The position numbers and the translations under genes were made by a program. Shown here piece by piece: positions 44,716-57,564 of a DNA stretch of 64,000 nt. The stretch covers positions 16,988,001-17,052,000 of the forward strand of contig CM053813.1 in NCBI GenBank assembly GCA_028671895.1. The letters run 5' to 3'. The notes under the pieces were generated by a model. That model was not told the DNA's origin. It searched no databases and saw nothing but the letters and a program-made list of their open reading frames with translations. Source of the DNA: Oenanthe sinensis (taxonomy: Eukaryota > Streptophyta > Magnoliopsida > Apiales > Apiaceae). Every line of letters starts with the position of its first letter. Within the stretch, counting starts at the first letter, position 1.

Positions 44716-46743
44716 AGATTGAAGATCCTGACCTCCCAGTACGAGCAGTTTAGATCCAACCTTGGTGAGAAATATTGAATAAATTAATAAACGAGCTCAA
44801 CCTCAATGAGAAATATTATCAGAACCAGGAGGTCAACCTGAAGTTTTTGCTAACCTTGCCAGAGCATCTAGAACATAGAATCGTAGCTATCCGAGAGTCT
44901 AGGAACATGAAAGAACTTATACTAGACAGACTCTACAGAGTGCTAAAGACCTATGAATTGGAGCAGATTCAGACAAGAGAAACATATGGCAGAGGTAAGG
45001 TTCTTAGTTCCTCCAAAACACTGATATTGGAAGCACTTGAGAAGATGGAAGTGAAGGCTACTGTACCTTTAAATAAATCAATGGAGTATGTGGTTCCAGA
45101 ATTTGGACATACTTCTGATAAACAAGAAGATGATGAATTCTACTCTTTGGAAGAACTGGATAAGTTGGAAGATGAATCTCTAGCTATGGTTACCAGGAAG
45201 TTTGGCAACATGAGATTCTGAAGGAACTCCTCCTACAAAGTCAAACCTAATTTTGGAAGTTACCAAAAAGGAGGGTCTTCATCAGCTGTATCAAGAAACG
45301 GCTACAAGACCAGCTTAGTTGATAGAAGCAAGTTTCGATGCTTCAACTACAATGAGCTAGGCCACTTTGCAACTGAGTGCAAAAAACCGAAGCAAGGGAA
45401 TAAAAGAGAGTCTTACGAAGATCCAAGGAAAAGTATGATACACTTGTGAAAAATCATCAAGGCAAATCTTATCTAGCAAAGGGCAAAAGCTGGGATGACT
45501 CAAAAAATGATGATGAGGTAGAGCTGGGAAATCTTGCTCTTATGGCTTCATCCGGAGAACCATTGTCTCCCACTCGACAAGGAGGAATAGATGTAAATCC
45601 CTCTTGTCCTAAAATGTTTGCATTGCTAGGTAAAGAACTAGATGGTGAAAGAGGTAAAGTTAAGCAACTGATTCTCAAAATCAAAGTTCTAAATGATGAG
45701 AATGAAGATTTAAAATCGTTAAAACAAAAAAATGACAAGTTGATTGATAAGTTGACTGAGGACTTAGCTTTTCAAGTCAATAGAGTCAGTTGTTATGTTA
45801 AAGTTGAAGCCTATCTCAGAAATCAAATTGAGGAGGAGAAGAAGAAGTGTCTAGCATATAAGAATTCCTCTTATATTGTAAATAACCTAGTTGACCAACA
45901 GGCAATAAACTAAAAAGTTGGAATAGGCTTCTAGTATAATAAATCACTAGGAAACTCAAGCAACATAACCCCTTTCAGAAAACGTGCTGAAAAAAGGGTA
46001 TCCCATATGTTGTTAAAGACACACCTAAACCTCTTTTCATAATCCCTATAGTTGAAGCAATCCTTGAGAGCTCTATACTGATTGCTTATGAAATGCAGTT
46101 AGAGGATCTCGAGGAAGAAATGAAAAGAGAGGAACATGTTAAAGATATACAAAGAGTTAATGTCCAAAAAGAGAAGAATGCACCTCAGACACTAGTGAAA
46201 GATGTGGGAACTTCTAAATCGCCCAATCCTGGTATAGGTGCAAAAGACTTAAAGAATAAAGTGAACATACCTAATACGTTTATTAATAGTAGGAATAGTA
46301 ACAACAGATTTCATTCTACTGAGAACTTTAAAATTGCTGATAAAGTTGAAGTAGAAAATGTTAAGTCACCTACTGTTTTGAATAACATGCCTATTATTGA
46401 TGCTTTCCATAAATCTTGTGGTATATTGAATTGTATGTTATGTGCTTTTAATGCTATGAATGCTTATTTCAAACGCATGGTTGCTAAGAAAGATAACATG
46501 ACACCTAGACAACACATCAATAATAAATTTGTAAAATCCAAGACTGCAACTCCTACAACTGTTAAGAAGGAAACATACATTCCTAAGTCTAAGCAGAATG
46601 TTGTTAAGACTGTTTATAAGAAGGTAGGTACAGTCAAGGATGATGATGTTGTTATTCAAAAAGGATCTATTGTCAAAGCTGACAAAGGTCAATTCTTTAA
46701 GTATGTCGGGCCCAATCAATTTTGGGTTCCAAAGATGAATTAA
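44716..46743 (+). pseudogene. gag: Element B/F gag, 5' part missing, broken
   Basis: Begins mid-domain directly at the element E boundary. Recognisable gag text starts at about 44,750 and runs through LKFLLTLPEHLEHR (44,840). Segments 44775-45221, 45446-45913 and 46093-46743 are separated by indels and stops; the TTG at 44775 is not a real start. The zinc knuckle reads CFNYNELGHFATEC (about 45,340), with Tyr for the second Cys. A CGILNCMLC motif at about 46,418-46,445 matches the CGNFDCISC motif of element A. Ends FWVPKMN at 46743, in the same frame as the following pol. Confidence 0.85.
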
Positions 46744-46761
46744 TCTGTTTGATATTTGCAG
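46744..46761 (+). promoter_or_regulatory. Acceptor-like tract between gag and pol, element B/F
   Basis: TCTGTTTGATATTTGCAG followed by GG, ending 18 nt after the gag TAA. Here gag and pol share one frame, but the tract adds a second in-frame stop (TGA), so simple readthrough would need to pass two stops. Confidence 0.4.
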
Positions 46762-48598
46762 GGAGTTAAACAGGTAAACCGTGTTTTATGGATCCTGGAC
46801 ATCGGATCTTCAAGGCATATTACCGGAGATAGAGGCCTGCTATCAGACGTGGTTGAAAGAGCTGGCCCGATCGTCACCTTTGGAGATAACATCAAAGGAA
46901 TGAATACGGGATATGACAAGTTACATACTGGAAATGTTATCATTGAAAATGTCTCTTTAGTGCAAGGACTTAAGCACAATCTACTCAGTGTTAGTCAATT
47001 CTGTGATAAAGGGTACAAGGTAAACTTCATCAAGGAGAAGTGCTTAATAGCTCATTCTAAAGATGACAAATTGGCCTTACGTGGAGTAAGAAAATGAAAC
47101 TTGTATGTAGCTGATCTCAACTCTGGAACTGAAGATGAAGCAAACTATTTCTATTCAAAAGCTTCATCAGAAGAAAGCTGGCTATGGCACAAGAAACTCT
47201 CACATCTGAACTTCAAAACAATGAACTCTTTAGTCAAGAGGGATTTGGTGAGAGGACTGCCTACGATGGAATTTACACAAGAAGGATTGTGTGAGGCATA
47301 TTAGAAAGGGAAGTCAAAGAAAGCAAGTCACAGAGGCACTAACACTACAAACATCACTAAACCACTTTGACTCCTTCACATGGATTTATTTGGTCCAGTA
47401 AATATTATGTCTATGTCAAGAAATAGATATGCCTTAGTGATTGTAGATGACTTCACAAAGTACACATGAGTTTTACTCTTGAACTCTAAGGATGAAACTT
47501 CACAGTTGGTGATTGATCATGTAAAGCTGATTGAGTTAGATTCAAAGTTACTTGTCCGGGCAATCAGATCAGATAATGGAAACAAATTCAAAAATGAAGT
47601 TATGAATAACTTCTGCTCAGACAAGGGGATAACTAGAGAATATTCAGCACCAAGAACTCTGCAATAGAATGGAGTTGTATATCGAGACGAATCATCAAGA
47701 TCAAACCTACCAAGGGAAAGGATTGGAGCAGAGATCATCCTTTTGAATTGATCATAGGTGATCCAGATGTTGGAGTTAGAACCAGAAGTGCGACTTCAAA
47801 TGAATGTTTATTTTCAGTTTTTCTATCTTAAGAATAACCAAAGATGATTGAAGATGCATTAACTGATCCATATTGGGTTCTTGCCATGCAAGAAGAGCTC
47901 AGTCAGTTTGAGACATAAGAATCTGGACACTGGTACCCTGGCCAAAAGATAGATCTGTAATTGGCACCAAATGGGTATACAGGAATAAGTTAGACGGTGA
48001 TGGCATTGTTATAAGGAACAAAGCTAGATTGGTGGCAAAGGGTTACTCCCAGGAAGAGGGAATTGATTATGACGAGACATACGCACCAGTTGTAAGACTT
48101 GAAGCCATCAGGATATTTTTGGCATTCACAGCACATTCCAATTTTAAAGTCTATCAAATGGATATGAAGAGTGCATTTCTGAATGGAGAGTTAGAAGATG
48201 AAGTATATGTGGAACAGCCCCTGGCTTTGAAAATCCAAAGTTTGTTGATTTTGTGTATTTTTTATTCAAATCTCTCTATGGACTCAAGCAAGCACCGAGG
48301 ATATGGTATGATACTCTCTTTGAGTTTTTACTTGAAAATAGTTTCATTAGAAGTGTCATAGATAAAACTCATTTTTATAAATTGCATAATAAAGATATGA
48401 TATTTGTCCAAGTTTATGTTGACGATATTATATTTGGTTCTACTAATGAAAACTTGTGCAAGAGATTTGCGAAATTAATGCATAGTAGGTATGAAATGAG
48501 CATGATGGGTGAGCTATCATTCTTCCTTGGACTACAAGTAAAGCAAAAAGAAGATGAGATTTTTATTTGCCAATTAAAATACGTAAGGGATCTTTTGA

Positions 48599-48603
48599 GG
48601 AAA
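48599..48603. repeat. Target site duplication GGAAA, left of solo LTR
   Basis: GGAAA before TGTTAGTGTAGG, repeated at 50149-50153 after CCCAACA. Both copies lie in the RT coding region of element B/F. Confidence 0.9.
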
Positions 48604-50148
48604 TGTTAGTGTAGGTGCCCTAGAGGCAATACAATAAACCTTTATGTCATTTGATTATTCAATAAACATATTTATCATGACTTTAATTACTGCGATATAT
48701 TTGTTAGCATAATAAATGTCCTTAGAATCATGATACACATTGTATAGTTTAGTACATGACTTGAACTTGAGATTATATAATAGATCATATTCTTAAATGT
48801 CCCTAGTCGAGTATTATTATTATAGGACAATAATAATACATAAATAGACTAGTATGTTGTTTGACTGATAACCACATCTCATTGGTTATAAGTATGGGGA
48901 TACTAAAGTCAACACAGAGGTACATGCAGGAGTACATGGTACTGGACAGACCCACAGTGAGATTCTTCATGTTTAATAAAGTCATAAGAAAGACTCACAG
49001 TGATAATGGTGTAATGATCCTCTGACTTGAGATCATTATATTTCTGTACGAGGATTAATATACTTTGACTACATTAAAAGTTACCTTTGACCGAGTAATG
49101 ATAAAAGTGGACATCGGGTATATCACGAGTCGTATGAGAAATATGAATGATAGATAAAGGATTTAACCCTCCTATAATTAGGAGAGATATTATTGGCCTC
49201 TTGATTGAGTGAGACTATAAAATGCATGGCCGTGCTCAAATAATGATTTGTTTTCATAGTCTACTCATGGATCAAGTAAACCCGGATTAAATGTTGTAGA
49301 GGATGACTAAATACATGCCTCGAATTTAATCTATAATATATATGGTTAAAGAGATTATATTACACGGAAACATTAATCATGAAAGGTTTTATCGAATCAC
49401 GATTTAATTATTATTTAATTGGGTAGCAATGATGTATTACTAGATACCGCTCATTGTTTATAATTTTATTGGAGAGTAAAATTATTGCTAATTAAATAAT
49501 AGACTATAGGGTCACACACATAGAGCACTTAAATGAATAGTTAATTTAAATTATAGATTTAAATTAATTGATGATTATTTGAATTTTATTATATTAATTA
49601 AGTGAGACTTAATTAATTGAAATAATAAAATTCGAATTTGAATTCTGCCCTTAATAATTAAGTATGACTTAGTTATTAATTAAATAATAGAAATTCGGTT
49701 TTATTATTTATTCTAAACCTACATGGGTTAGGTTTTGCTGATTGGGCCTCTTAACCAGCATTATAAATAGATAATGATAGGGTTAAGAGGGATTACGTTT
49801 TTAAGAAACAAAATCCCTAGAGGCAGCAGCAAGCACACAGCAGCAAGCACAACAAGGCAGAAACAAATTCGAAATCATCAAAGGAGCTAGTACAATCCAT
49901 TCCGTAATCAAGATCGTGGGACGTTCTTGAAGGTGCTCGTGTGGATACCATAGAGGTGTTTTCGAGAGGAAGACACAAGTCGTGAAAGCTAGGATCTCCG
50001 TTGAGTTCATGTAAACCAAGACCACATAAAGGTATGATTCCATTTCACAATAATCAGTCTAGGCTTATACATGATCCTGCGTTTAGGGTTCCGAATTTTT
50101 ATTATATTTACGTTTAATCCGCTGCGTTTTATGCCTCGGAACCCAACA
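48604..50148 (+). mobile_element. Solo LTR (1,545 bp), Angela/BARE-like, inside RT of B/F
   Basis: Starts TGTTAGTGTAGGTGCCC and ends ACCCAACA, with matching GGAAA duplications. The beginning GCCCTAGAGGCAATA is a string I associate with LTRs of the Angela/BARE-type copia lineage (recalled, not checked). A TATAAATAG box at about 49,762 and the absence of a second LTR or internal genes point to a solo LTR left by LTR-LTR recombination. Orientation is assigned from that start. Confidence 0.85.
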
Positions 50149-50153
50149 GGAAA
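50149..50153. repeat. Target site duplication GGAAA, right of solo LTR
   Basis: Second copy of the 5-bp duplication; the RT reading of element B/F resumes here. Confidence 0.9.
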
Positions 50154-50909
50154 TTCAATCTAGAAGATTCTTCTCCGGCAAAAACCCCAATGCTAACAGC
50201 CACCAAGCTTGACAAAGATGAAACTGGTAAGAAAGTTGAAATCACAAGCTACAGAGGTATGATAGGCTCATTATTATATTTAACTGCTAGTAGACCTGAT
50301 ATAATGTTTGTAACAGGCTTATGTACAAGGTTTCAATCCGATCTTAGGAAATCTCATCTTATAGATGTTAAAAGAATTTTTAGATATCTGAAGGGTACAC
50401 CAATTCTTAGAATTTGGTACCCTAAAGGTACATGTTTTGACCTAATAGGCTATACAGATTCAGATTATGCAGGGTGTAGGATGGACAGGAAAAGTATTTC
50501 TAGAAGCTGTCTGTTTCTGGGAAATCAGTTGATCTCCTGATACAGCAAGAAATAGTACTCAGTGTCTACCTCGACAGCCGAAGCAGAATACATTGCGGCA
50601 GGTACTTGTTGTGCACATATCTTATGGATAAGGAATCAGCTAAATGACTATGGACTTACATTGAACAAAATTCCAATTTTCTGTGACAACACAAGTGCTA
50701 TAGCTATTTCCAATAATCATGTCCAACATTCAAGAACCAAGCACATAGACATAAGGTATCATTTCATCCGTGAGCATGTCATGAATGGAATTGTGGTGTT
50801 ACACTTTGTACCCACAGAATATCAAATTGCTGACATTTTCACAAAACCACTTGATGAATCTACTTTCTCTAAGTTGGTTAGTGAGTTTAGGATGTTAAAC
50901 ATGAATTGA

Positions 50910-53000
50910 TTATTGCATGATGTTTTAAATTGCATATTTAATTTTAAGCAATCCTTGTAAATATACTGTATATATTCCTTAAAGATATCAAAAATAAACA
51001 AACAAAATGAAAAAGAAAATTCAAAAAGATTTTCTTTATTTTTGTATAGTTTATTCGATTGGCATCCGTACTGTAAATATATTTTATATTGTTTTTGTTT
51101 TCAAACTTTTAGTATTATTATTTCTATATATATGTGTGTAAGTTTATTTTCATTGTCAAATATAAGTTGGCATCGTTATTTTTATTTTTTTAAATTCTCT
51201 ATACATATATAAAACAGTGCTGATTATTTCGCGTTACTTTTGAGAAGTAAGAAAGATCTATGAGCTTGATCAACCAATAGTTTCTAACAGTTAGATCCTA
51301 ATCATTGGCATTAATCTCTATCCAAGATCTTAGAACCAAACACACAAACACTATCACATACATCTCTCTTACCATTAAACAAAATACCTAATTATTAAGA
51401 ATGAGGGAGTCAATGCCTTGAGTGCATTTGATAAGGTTGATTATGTGAGTGAACCAACAGCTCTGTCTCCAGAAAGGTGTTTCTAATATATAAAAACTGA
51501 GACAACTTTTAGCTCATCCGTGTTCTCTCAAAAGGGTACAGACTTGGAAAAGGCAAAACCATTACTAGGTCCATTCTCTCAACAGAGTGAGTCTATTGAA
51601 TTCATCCTGTCAGCCAAGGCTACTAAATTAAGAGTTAATTTCATCTGACATTTTCAAGAAACTACAAATAGATTGTTTTATTTTTGAGGAACAATAATTG
51701 GTATCCAAAAGGGACCAACAATTGGGACCAAGAAGGAGCAACTGGAATGTCACATGAAGGATGAATTGACGGAAGCAATTATTCTAAACTTTCATATCAA
51801 GGAAGGAAGGATGATTGATGATTCTGACTGAATCAACATGCCTTCACAAGCGACAGGAGGAAACTTGGATCATTTGCTACATTATAAATCCTTGTCTCCC
51901 TCCCCAGATGGAACATATCTGGATTCCTAATGGAATAGATCAACTTAAATGAACAACAACTCATTGAATCTATCCCTGAAGCAATTCAGTTTTCAAAGTC
52001 AAATATTTTAATAGATTCAATTAAGGATGGAGATTTATGAAACCCTATTGCACCACTAGTGACATCTCTTGAAGGGGCTATGGTAATCTTTCTTGCAGGT
52101 ATAAAATACTATGTCATCCGTACTGAGAGAGAAATAGTGTTGTGAGAAAAGAGTGAAACACAAGTGAGAAAGAGTGAAAATATATATATTCTATGAGTGA
52201 AACACTTAGAGAGTATATGAGCGAAACACTTGTAATATACACAAAGTAAAATCACACACTAGCACAATTACCAAATCTCAATCCCAATTCCCCGTTACAG
52301 ATTTCTAATGTTACTCAACTATGGGGGATAATTTTTTTTCTGAAGAGGATTACTCAACTAAGGGGGAGAAATGTTGAACGAGATCCAAATGGGAGAATTG
52401 ATGAACAAAAGAGGATTACTCAACAAAAGGGGAGAAATGTTGAACAAGAAAAGGGGATATATAACAACATGCTTGGATTGGATAAAACTAATGATTATTA
52501 GTTCTTCTATTCCATTTGATTTTAGAATATTCTTATATATAAGATTAATCGGATTTTTTAAAATGCATAACATGTCATAGTTTGCAATTTTTTATATATC
52601 TGCGATGGTTTAATATTGTATGTATGCCATGTCTGTTACCTCTATTAAAATGGTTGGATAATTCAAGTAAGGGGAGAATGAATTCACCTTGGGAGAGAAG
52701 GGAAGACAGGAGTTGGAGAAACAGAGGAGAAGTGGTAATGAGAAGAGAATAAGACTACATCCCTGCCATCCTAAGGGGGTAGTGATGAGTCTGGGAAATG
52801 AAGATAATACTACTTGTATAATATGTTCAGTGCTAGAGGAACAATCATTTTTCATTTCTAGTTTACTTATGAAATCTGGAAATGTATTATATAATCCAAA
52901 AAACACTTTATTATTTACAGTTTTTATATGTCGTATTACTTTCTTAGTTGTTAGTTGAGTTATCCTGTAGAAATTTATGTGTTAAATGTTTAACAATAAA
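50910..53000 (+). other. Element B/F 3' region, degenerate ORF3 area
   Basis: No open ORF3 remains. Faint coding-like text (for example around 51,400-51,650, with the string CTCTCAACAGAGTGAGTC) suggests a lost ORF3. GAGTGAAACAC-type repeats occur three times at 52,150-52,235. Polypurine-like tracts at 52,322, 52,361 and 52,428 recur in a partly duplicated ACTCAACTAAGGGGGAGAAATG context. The remaining sequence is A+T-rich with nothing further supported. Confidence 0.5.
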
Positions 53001-53010
53001 TAGGGGGAGA
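53001..53010 (+). other. Element B/F polypurine tract
   Basis: TAGGGGGAGA, one base before the LTR start TGAAAGGCAT. Identical to the element E tract. Confidence 0.85.
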
Positions 53011-53011
53011 T

Positions 53012-54322
53012 TGAAAGGCATATGACTAGGCATATTTGTAATAATTAGATGACAACTCAACTCTAACTATAAAGAGAAGTAAATAATAAATACCAAACAT
53101 GAATCAAGACGAAGATAGGTAACTAATCACAAAGGATCTAAGTATTAGAAGTATTTTTATGGGATTGCGACTCAACACTGGAAGAAGTTCATTAATATGT
53201 TCAAGCGTCAGTGAAAAATAAAGTGTTAGTGTTTCATAAGAGTTCAAAAGATATAAAAGATTTCAAGTGGTTACTACAGAAAGATTCCAGAAGAAGAGGA
53301 AAGATAGTAAAACAAAATAATGATAGAAGGCCACATCTTAAAAGTTAATAAGTGGAGAATATTTATTAGTATGGCACAAATAAACCAGACAGTACATTTG
53401 TGTATCAACTAAAATAATATTTATTCTTCAGTTAGCTCAAGTGGTTTTATGACATAAGACAAAACAAAGACGGAAAGACTTCGAAGATGACTACACGGTT
53501 ATACAAGTCAAGATATTATTTTAATTTTACTATAAAAAATTAATTGATTATTTAATTTATCTAATTAAATTAATTCAAATTTAATTTAATTTAATTTATG
53601 AATTAACTAATTAAATTAAGTAGAATTAATTTATTATAAAATATATGACTTAGTATGATTTTTAATATAATTCAAATGACTTTTTAATAAGTCATACCGA
53701 ATTTTATTAATAAAAGTCATACAAGTTTTTATTAATAAAAGTCATACCGAATTATATAAAATAAGTCATATCGAGCTTTTTAATAAAAGGTCATACCGAT
53801 TTAATTTTAAATAAGTCATTCCAATTTATTTAAATAAAAGAAAATCTGTATATGACTTTAGAAAAGTCATACCAAATTTTAAAGTCATGCCCAGCCTTTT
53901 TCAGAAGTCATACAAGGCTTATTTTCATGTTAAAAAGGTCATAGTGAAAAAACCATGCTAGCTTTACAAACCTCTATAAATATGAGGTCTCCGCTTCATA
54001 TTTTACGTCATTGTTAAAAACATTTAAATTCAGAAATTTGTATGCATTGTAATATTCACAGATTTATGTGCAAAGTTTGAAATATAATTGTTAAATCCGA
54101 ACACTTCATGTCGAATTCCTTCTAGATAACTTTATTAATTATAGACTTTTGATCAGATTAATTTTTGTAATACTTTTCAAGTTATAAATTATATCTTCTA
54201 CTTGAATAGTGTTTCATTAAAATTTATATTTCGTGATTAATTAATATAAAATTTTTAAATCAGAAATACCGCGAGAAATTCAGATATTGTATTCAACCTC
54301 CCTTCTACAATATAAGGGACCA
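53012..54322 (+). repeat. Element B 3' LTR (right end approximate)
   Basis: TGAAAGGCATATG start; GTCATACCGA-type motifs at 53,685-53,890; TATAAATA at 53975-53982; TATTCAACCTCCCTTCTAC near the end. The last CA could be at 54,309 or 54,322; gag-pol boundary sequence of element C resumes right after. Confidence 0.8.
53975..53982 (+). promoter_or_regulatory. Element B LTR TATA box
   Basis: TATAAATA in CCTCTATAAATATGAGG, about 90 bp after the last GTCATACCGA-type motif. Confidence 0.6.
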
Positions 54323-57300
54323 ATAAGTGATCCAAAACTATTTATGTCCTCAAAACTTCTAACTAGTTGTTATCTGTATGCAGAGAATAAGGGTAAAGAA
54401 AGTAACCCTAATCTTGGACAGTGGATGCTCAGGATACTTGATTGGAAAGAAATATCTTCTTATAGACTTTGTGGAGCCTGAAAATATCCTTTGAAGATGG
54501 CAATAAAGGAAAAACACTGGGATATAGCAAGATTACATTTGGAAGTGTCATCATTGGACACGTAGCTCTAGTTGATGGATTGAAACATAACTTGATAAGT
54601 ATTAGTCAACTTGGGGATAATGGTTACCAAACTAGATTTGACAACAAAGAGTGTCTTGTAACTCACAAAGAAATAGACATTTTAGTTTTCAAAGGACTCA
54701 GACATGGTAACATATATGAAGCCAGCTTTGAGGATTGCACTCACAAAAAATCACATGTTTATACAGCAAGGCCTCAACTGAAGAAAGCTGGAAATGGCAC
54801 AAGAAACTGTCTCACATCAACTTCAAAACACTCAACAAGTTGGTAAAAATAGAGTCTTGTGAGAGTTTTACCACTTGTTGATTTTGTTCAAGATGGACTT
54901 TGTGGAGCTTGTCAACTTGGAAAACAAAAGAAAATATTATTCAAGAGAAAAACAATAAACACCATTTCTGAACCCTTTTATCTATTACATTTTAATTTGT
55001 TTGGTCTAGTAAATGTAATGTCTATTAACAAAAAGAAATATGCTTTTGTCATTATAGATGATTTTACAAGATTCACATGGGTTTTCTTTCTGCACTCAAA
55101 GGATGAAGCTTCTCAATACATAATAGAGTCTCTTTTCTAGAAACTAAATCAAAGAAGAAAGTAAGAATTCTAAGGATTAACAATGGTACTGAATTCAAGA
55201 ATACAATCATAGAGGAATACTGTGCATCAAAGATAATCACTCAACAATTTTCTACACCAGGAACACCACAACAAAATGGAGTTGTGGAGAGAAAGAATAG
55301 AACACTCATAGAGGCAGCAATGACAATACTGACAGAGTCTAAACAACCATTATATTTTTGGGCTGAGATAGTCAATACAATATGCTTCACTCAAAATCGT
55401 ACCTTGATAAATATGCATGAAAAGAATCCCTATGAAATGGTGAAGGACAAGAAGCCAAGTGTAAAAAATTTTCACATATTTGGGTGCAAATGCTTTATAC
55501 TGAAAGTACATCATGAAAAACTAAGTAAATTTGAAGCAAAAGCTGATGAAGCTATATTCCTTAGATATGCATCAAATACAAAGGCATTCAGGGTCTTCAA
55601 TCTCAGAACCAGAATTGTTATGGAATCTATTCATATTGCATTTGATGATAGAAAGATTACAGGTATGCAGGATGAACCAGAGTCTACAATACTTGAATTT
55701 GAAAATTTTAAAAGTTCTGAGATAGATGAAGATGATGAAAATGAAGAGTCTCAAATCACTCCTGAGAAAATGCTAGAACATGCATACTCTAAGGGGGAGC
55801 CAAAAAATCCCAGTTCAATTAACTCAAAGTCTAACAATTCATGGACTAGTCAGTCAGTGTCTAGACAGACAAAGTCTAGTTTTTCAAAGTCTAGTCCATC
55901 AGGGTTTGAATCAAATAACTCTGAATCCTTTGCATGGTCAAACAACTCAAGGGGAGCCTTCTCATTTGATCTCCACTCACAAACAAAAAATGTTAATGAT
56001 TTAGGGGAAGCTTCAAATTCCAGAACTAATCTTCCACCAACTAGAAAATGGGCAAGAGAACACACTCTTGATTTAATAATTAGTGATCCTGAGAGTGGTG
56101 TGCAAACAAGAAAATCCACTCAAAATGAATGTCTATACAACTGTTTTCTCTCAAAGAATGAACCAAAAAAAATTGAGGAAGTTTTGCAAGACCCTGATTG
56201 GATTATTGCAATGCGGGAAGAACTAAATGAGTTTGAGAGAAACAAAGTGAAGCTTATACCAAGACCTAGAAATAGATCAATTATTGGTGCAAAATGGGTG
56301 TTTAGAAACAAACTTAATGAGAATGGTATTGTGGTAAGAAACAAAGCAAGACTAGTTGCAAAGGGATACTCACAAGAGGAAGAAATTGACTATGATGAAA
56401 CCTTTGCACCAGTAACAAGACTGGAAGTAATCATAATGTTTCTTGCATTTGCAACTCATTCAAAATTCAAAGTCTATCAGATGGATGTGAAAAGTGCCTT
56501 CTTAAATGGAAAATTGGAAGAAGAAGTCTATATGGAGCAACCCCCAGGATTTGTAAATCCAAAATTTCCTGCAGTCCAAATTTATGTTGATGATATTATA
56601 TTTGGTTCTACTAATGAGAAACTTTGTGAAAAGTTTAGCAAACTAATGCAGTATAAATATGAAATGAGCATGATGGGAGAATTGATCTTCTTTTTGGGAC
56701 TTCAAGTCAAACAAACAGATGATGGAATTCTCATCAGTAAATCAAAGTATATGAATGAACTCTTAAAGAAGTTTGGTTTACAAGATTGTATAACTGCCAA
56801 AACTCCCATGTCAACAGCCACTAAGCTAGACTCTGACCCAAAGGGTAAGAAAGTTGACAATACTAGCTACAGAGGTATGATTGGTTCATTATTATATTTA
56901 ACTGCTAGTAGACCAGATATAATGTTTGCAACATGCCTGTGTGCCAGATTTTAAGCTGACCCTAGAGAATCACATTTAATTACTGTGAAATTTTTTTTTA
57001 AATATTTCAATGGTGCACAAACTCTAGGTCTTTGATATCCTAGAGAGTCTGATTTTTCATTAGTTTGCTATTAAGACACTAATTATGCAGGATGCAAAGT
57101 GGACATGAAAAGCACAACAGGTTAATTTCTTGGTTCAACAAGAAACAATAGACTATATCAACCTCAACAGCTAAAACTGAATACATAGGAGCTGGGAGTT
57201 GTTGTGCCCGAATTCTATGGATGAGAAATCAATTACTTGATTATGATAATACTAGTGCTATTAAATTTTGCAGAAAATCCAGTCCAACATTCCAGAACAA

Positions 57301-57467
57301 AGCAGATTGATGTCAATTATCATTTTATTAGAGAACATGTTGAAAATGGTACTGTTGAACTTCATTACATTTCAACTGACAGACAAATTATAGACATTTT
57401 AATAAAACCACTTGATGAGTCTACCTTTCTCAAACTGGTAGTTGAGTTAGGTATGTTAAATATGTAA
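54323..57467 (+). pseudogene. pol: Element C pol, decayed
   Basis: Begins with the gag tail and the CAG acceptor-like site at 54381-54383. Protease LDSGCSGYLIGKK is at about 54,415, shifting frame near 54,475. The integrase zinc region is broken near 54,845; GLCGAC is at about 54,898. Both catalytic Asp positions read Asn (HFNLFGLVN at about 54,990 and RINNGTEF at about 55,175), while VVERKNRTL is kept. A Ser/Lys/Asn-rich linker (55,800-55,925) contains motif copies. RT jumps from NPKFP to VQIYVDD at about 56,570, missing roughly 55 residues including YGLKQ. RNase H after 56,954 is broken by several indels; HSRTKQIDVNYHF and LIKPL remain. Clearly dead. Confidence 0.88.
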
Positions 57468-57564
57468 TTACATGATCATTACAACCAGCAAGGTATGTAC
57501 TTTAATTATAGTCTCTCTGAATTGTCAAACTATAATTGGTTATTGCAATATTCATGAAGTACAT

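Larger units (their letters stand above)
46756..50909 (+). pseudogene. pol: Element B/F pol, decayed and interrupted by a solo LTR
   Basis: Protease at 46,790-46,960 (active site changed: LDIGSSRHITGD has Ile-Gly for Ser-Gly). HHCC region 47,180-47,300 with the last Cys replaced (LCEAY). Integrase MDLFGPVN (47,380) and SDNGNKF (47,570) are followed by a jump at about 47,675 from NGVV straight into the integrase-RT linker, a loss of roughly 0.75 kb compared with C. RT starts near 47,830; the frame shifts near 48,225; YVDD at about 48,415. The reading breaks at 48603 in KYVRDLL, at the solo LTR, and resumes at 50149. RNase H (AEAEYI, CDNTSA, DIFTKPL) ends at 50909. Stops are mostly single-transition changes. 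Confidence 0.88.
30983..54322 (+). mobile_element. Element B (interior called F): copia element nested in C
   Basis: LTR starts TGAAAGGCAT at 30983 and 53012; the second follows the polypurine tract TAGGGGGAGA. The interior, gag and pol at 44716-50909 and a degenerate tail to 53011, is separated from its 5' LTR by element E. About 1 kb or more, comprising the 5' LTR 3' end, primer site and gag start, is missing at the E junction (32060/32061). The LTRs differ at roughly 5% of sites over the first 115 bp by eye, so B is older than E. A clear target duplication is not visible: AAGGA lies on the left, and the closest right-side match is AAGGG inside the LTR end. Confidence 0.75.
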
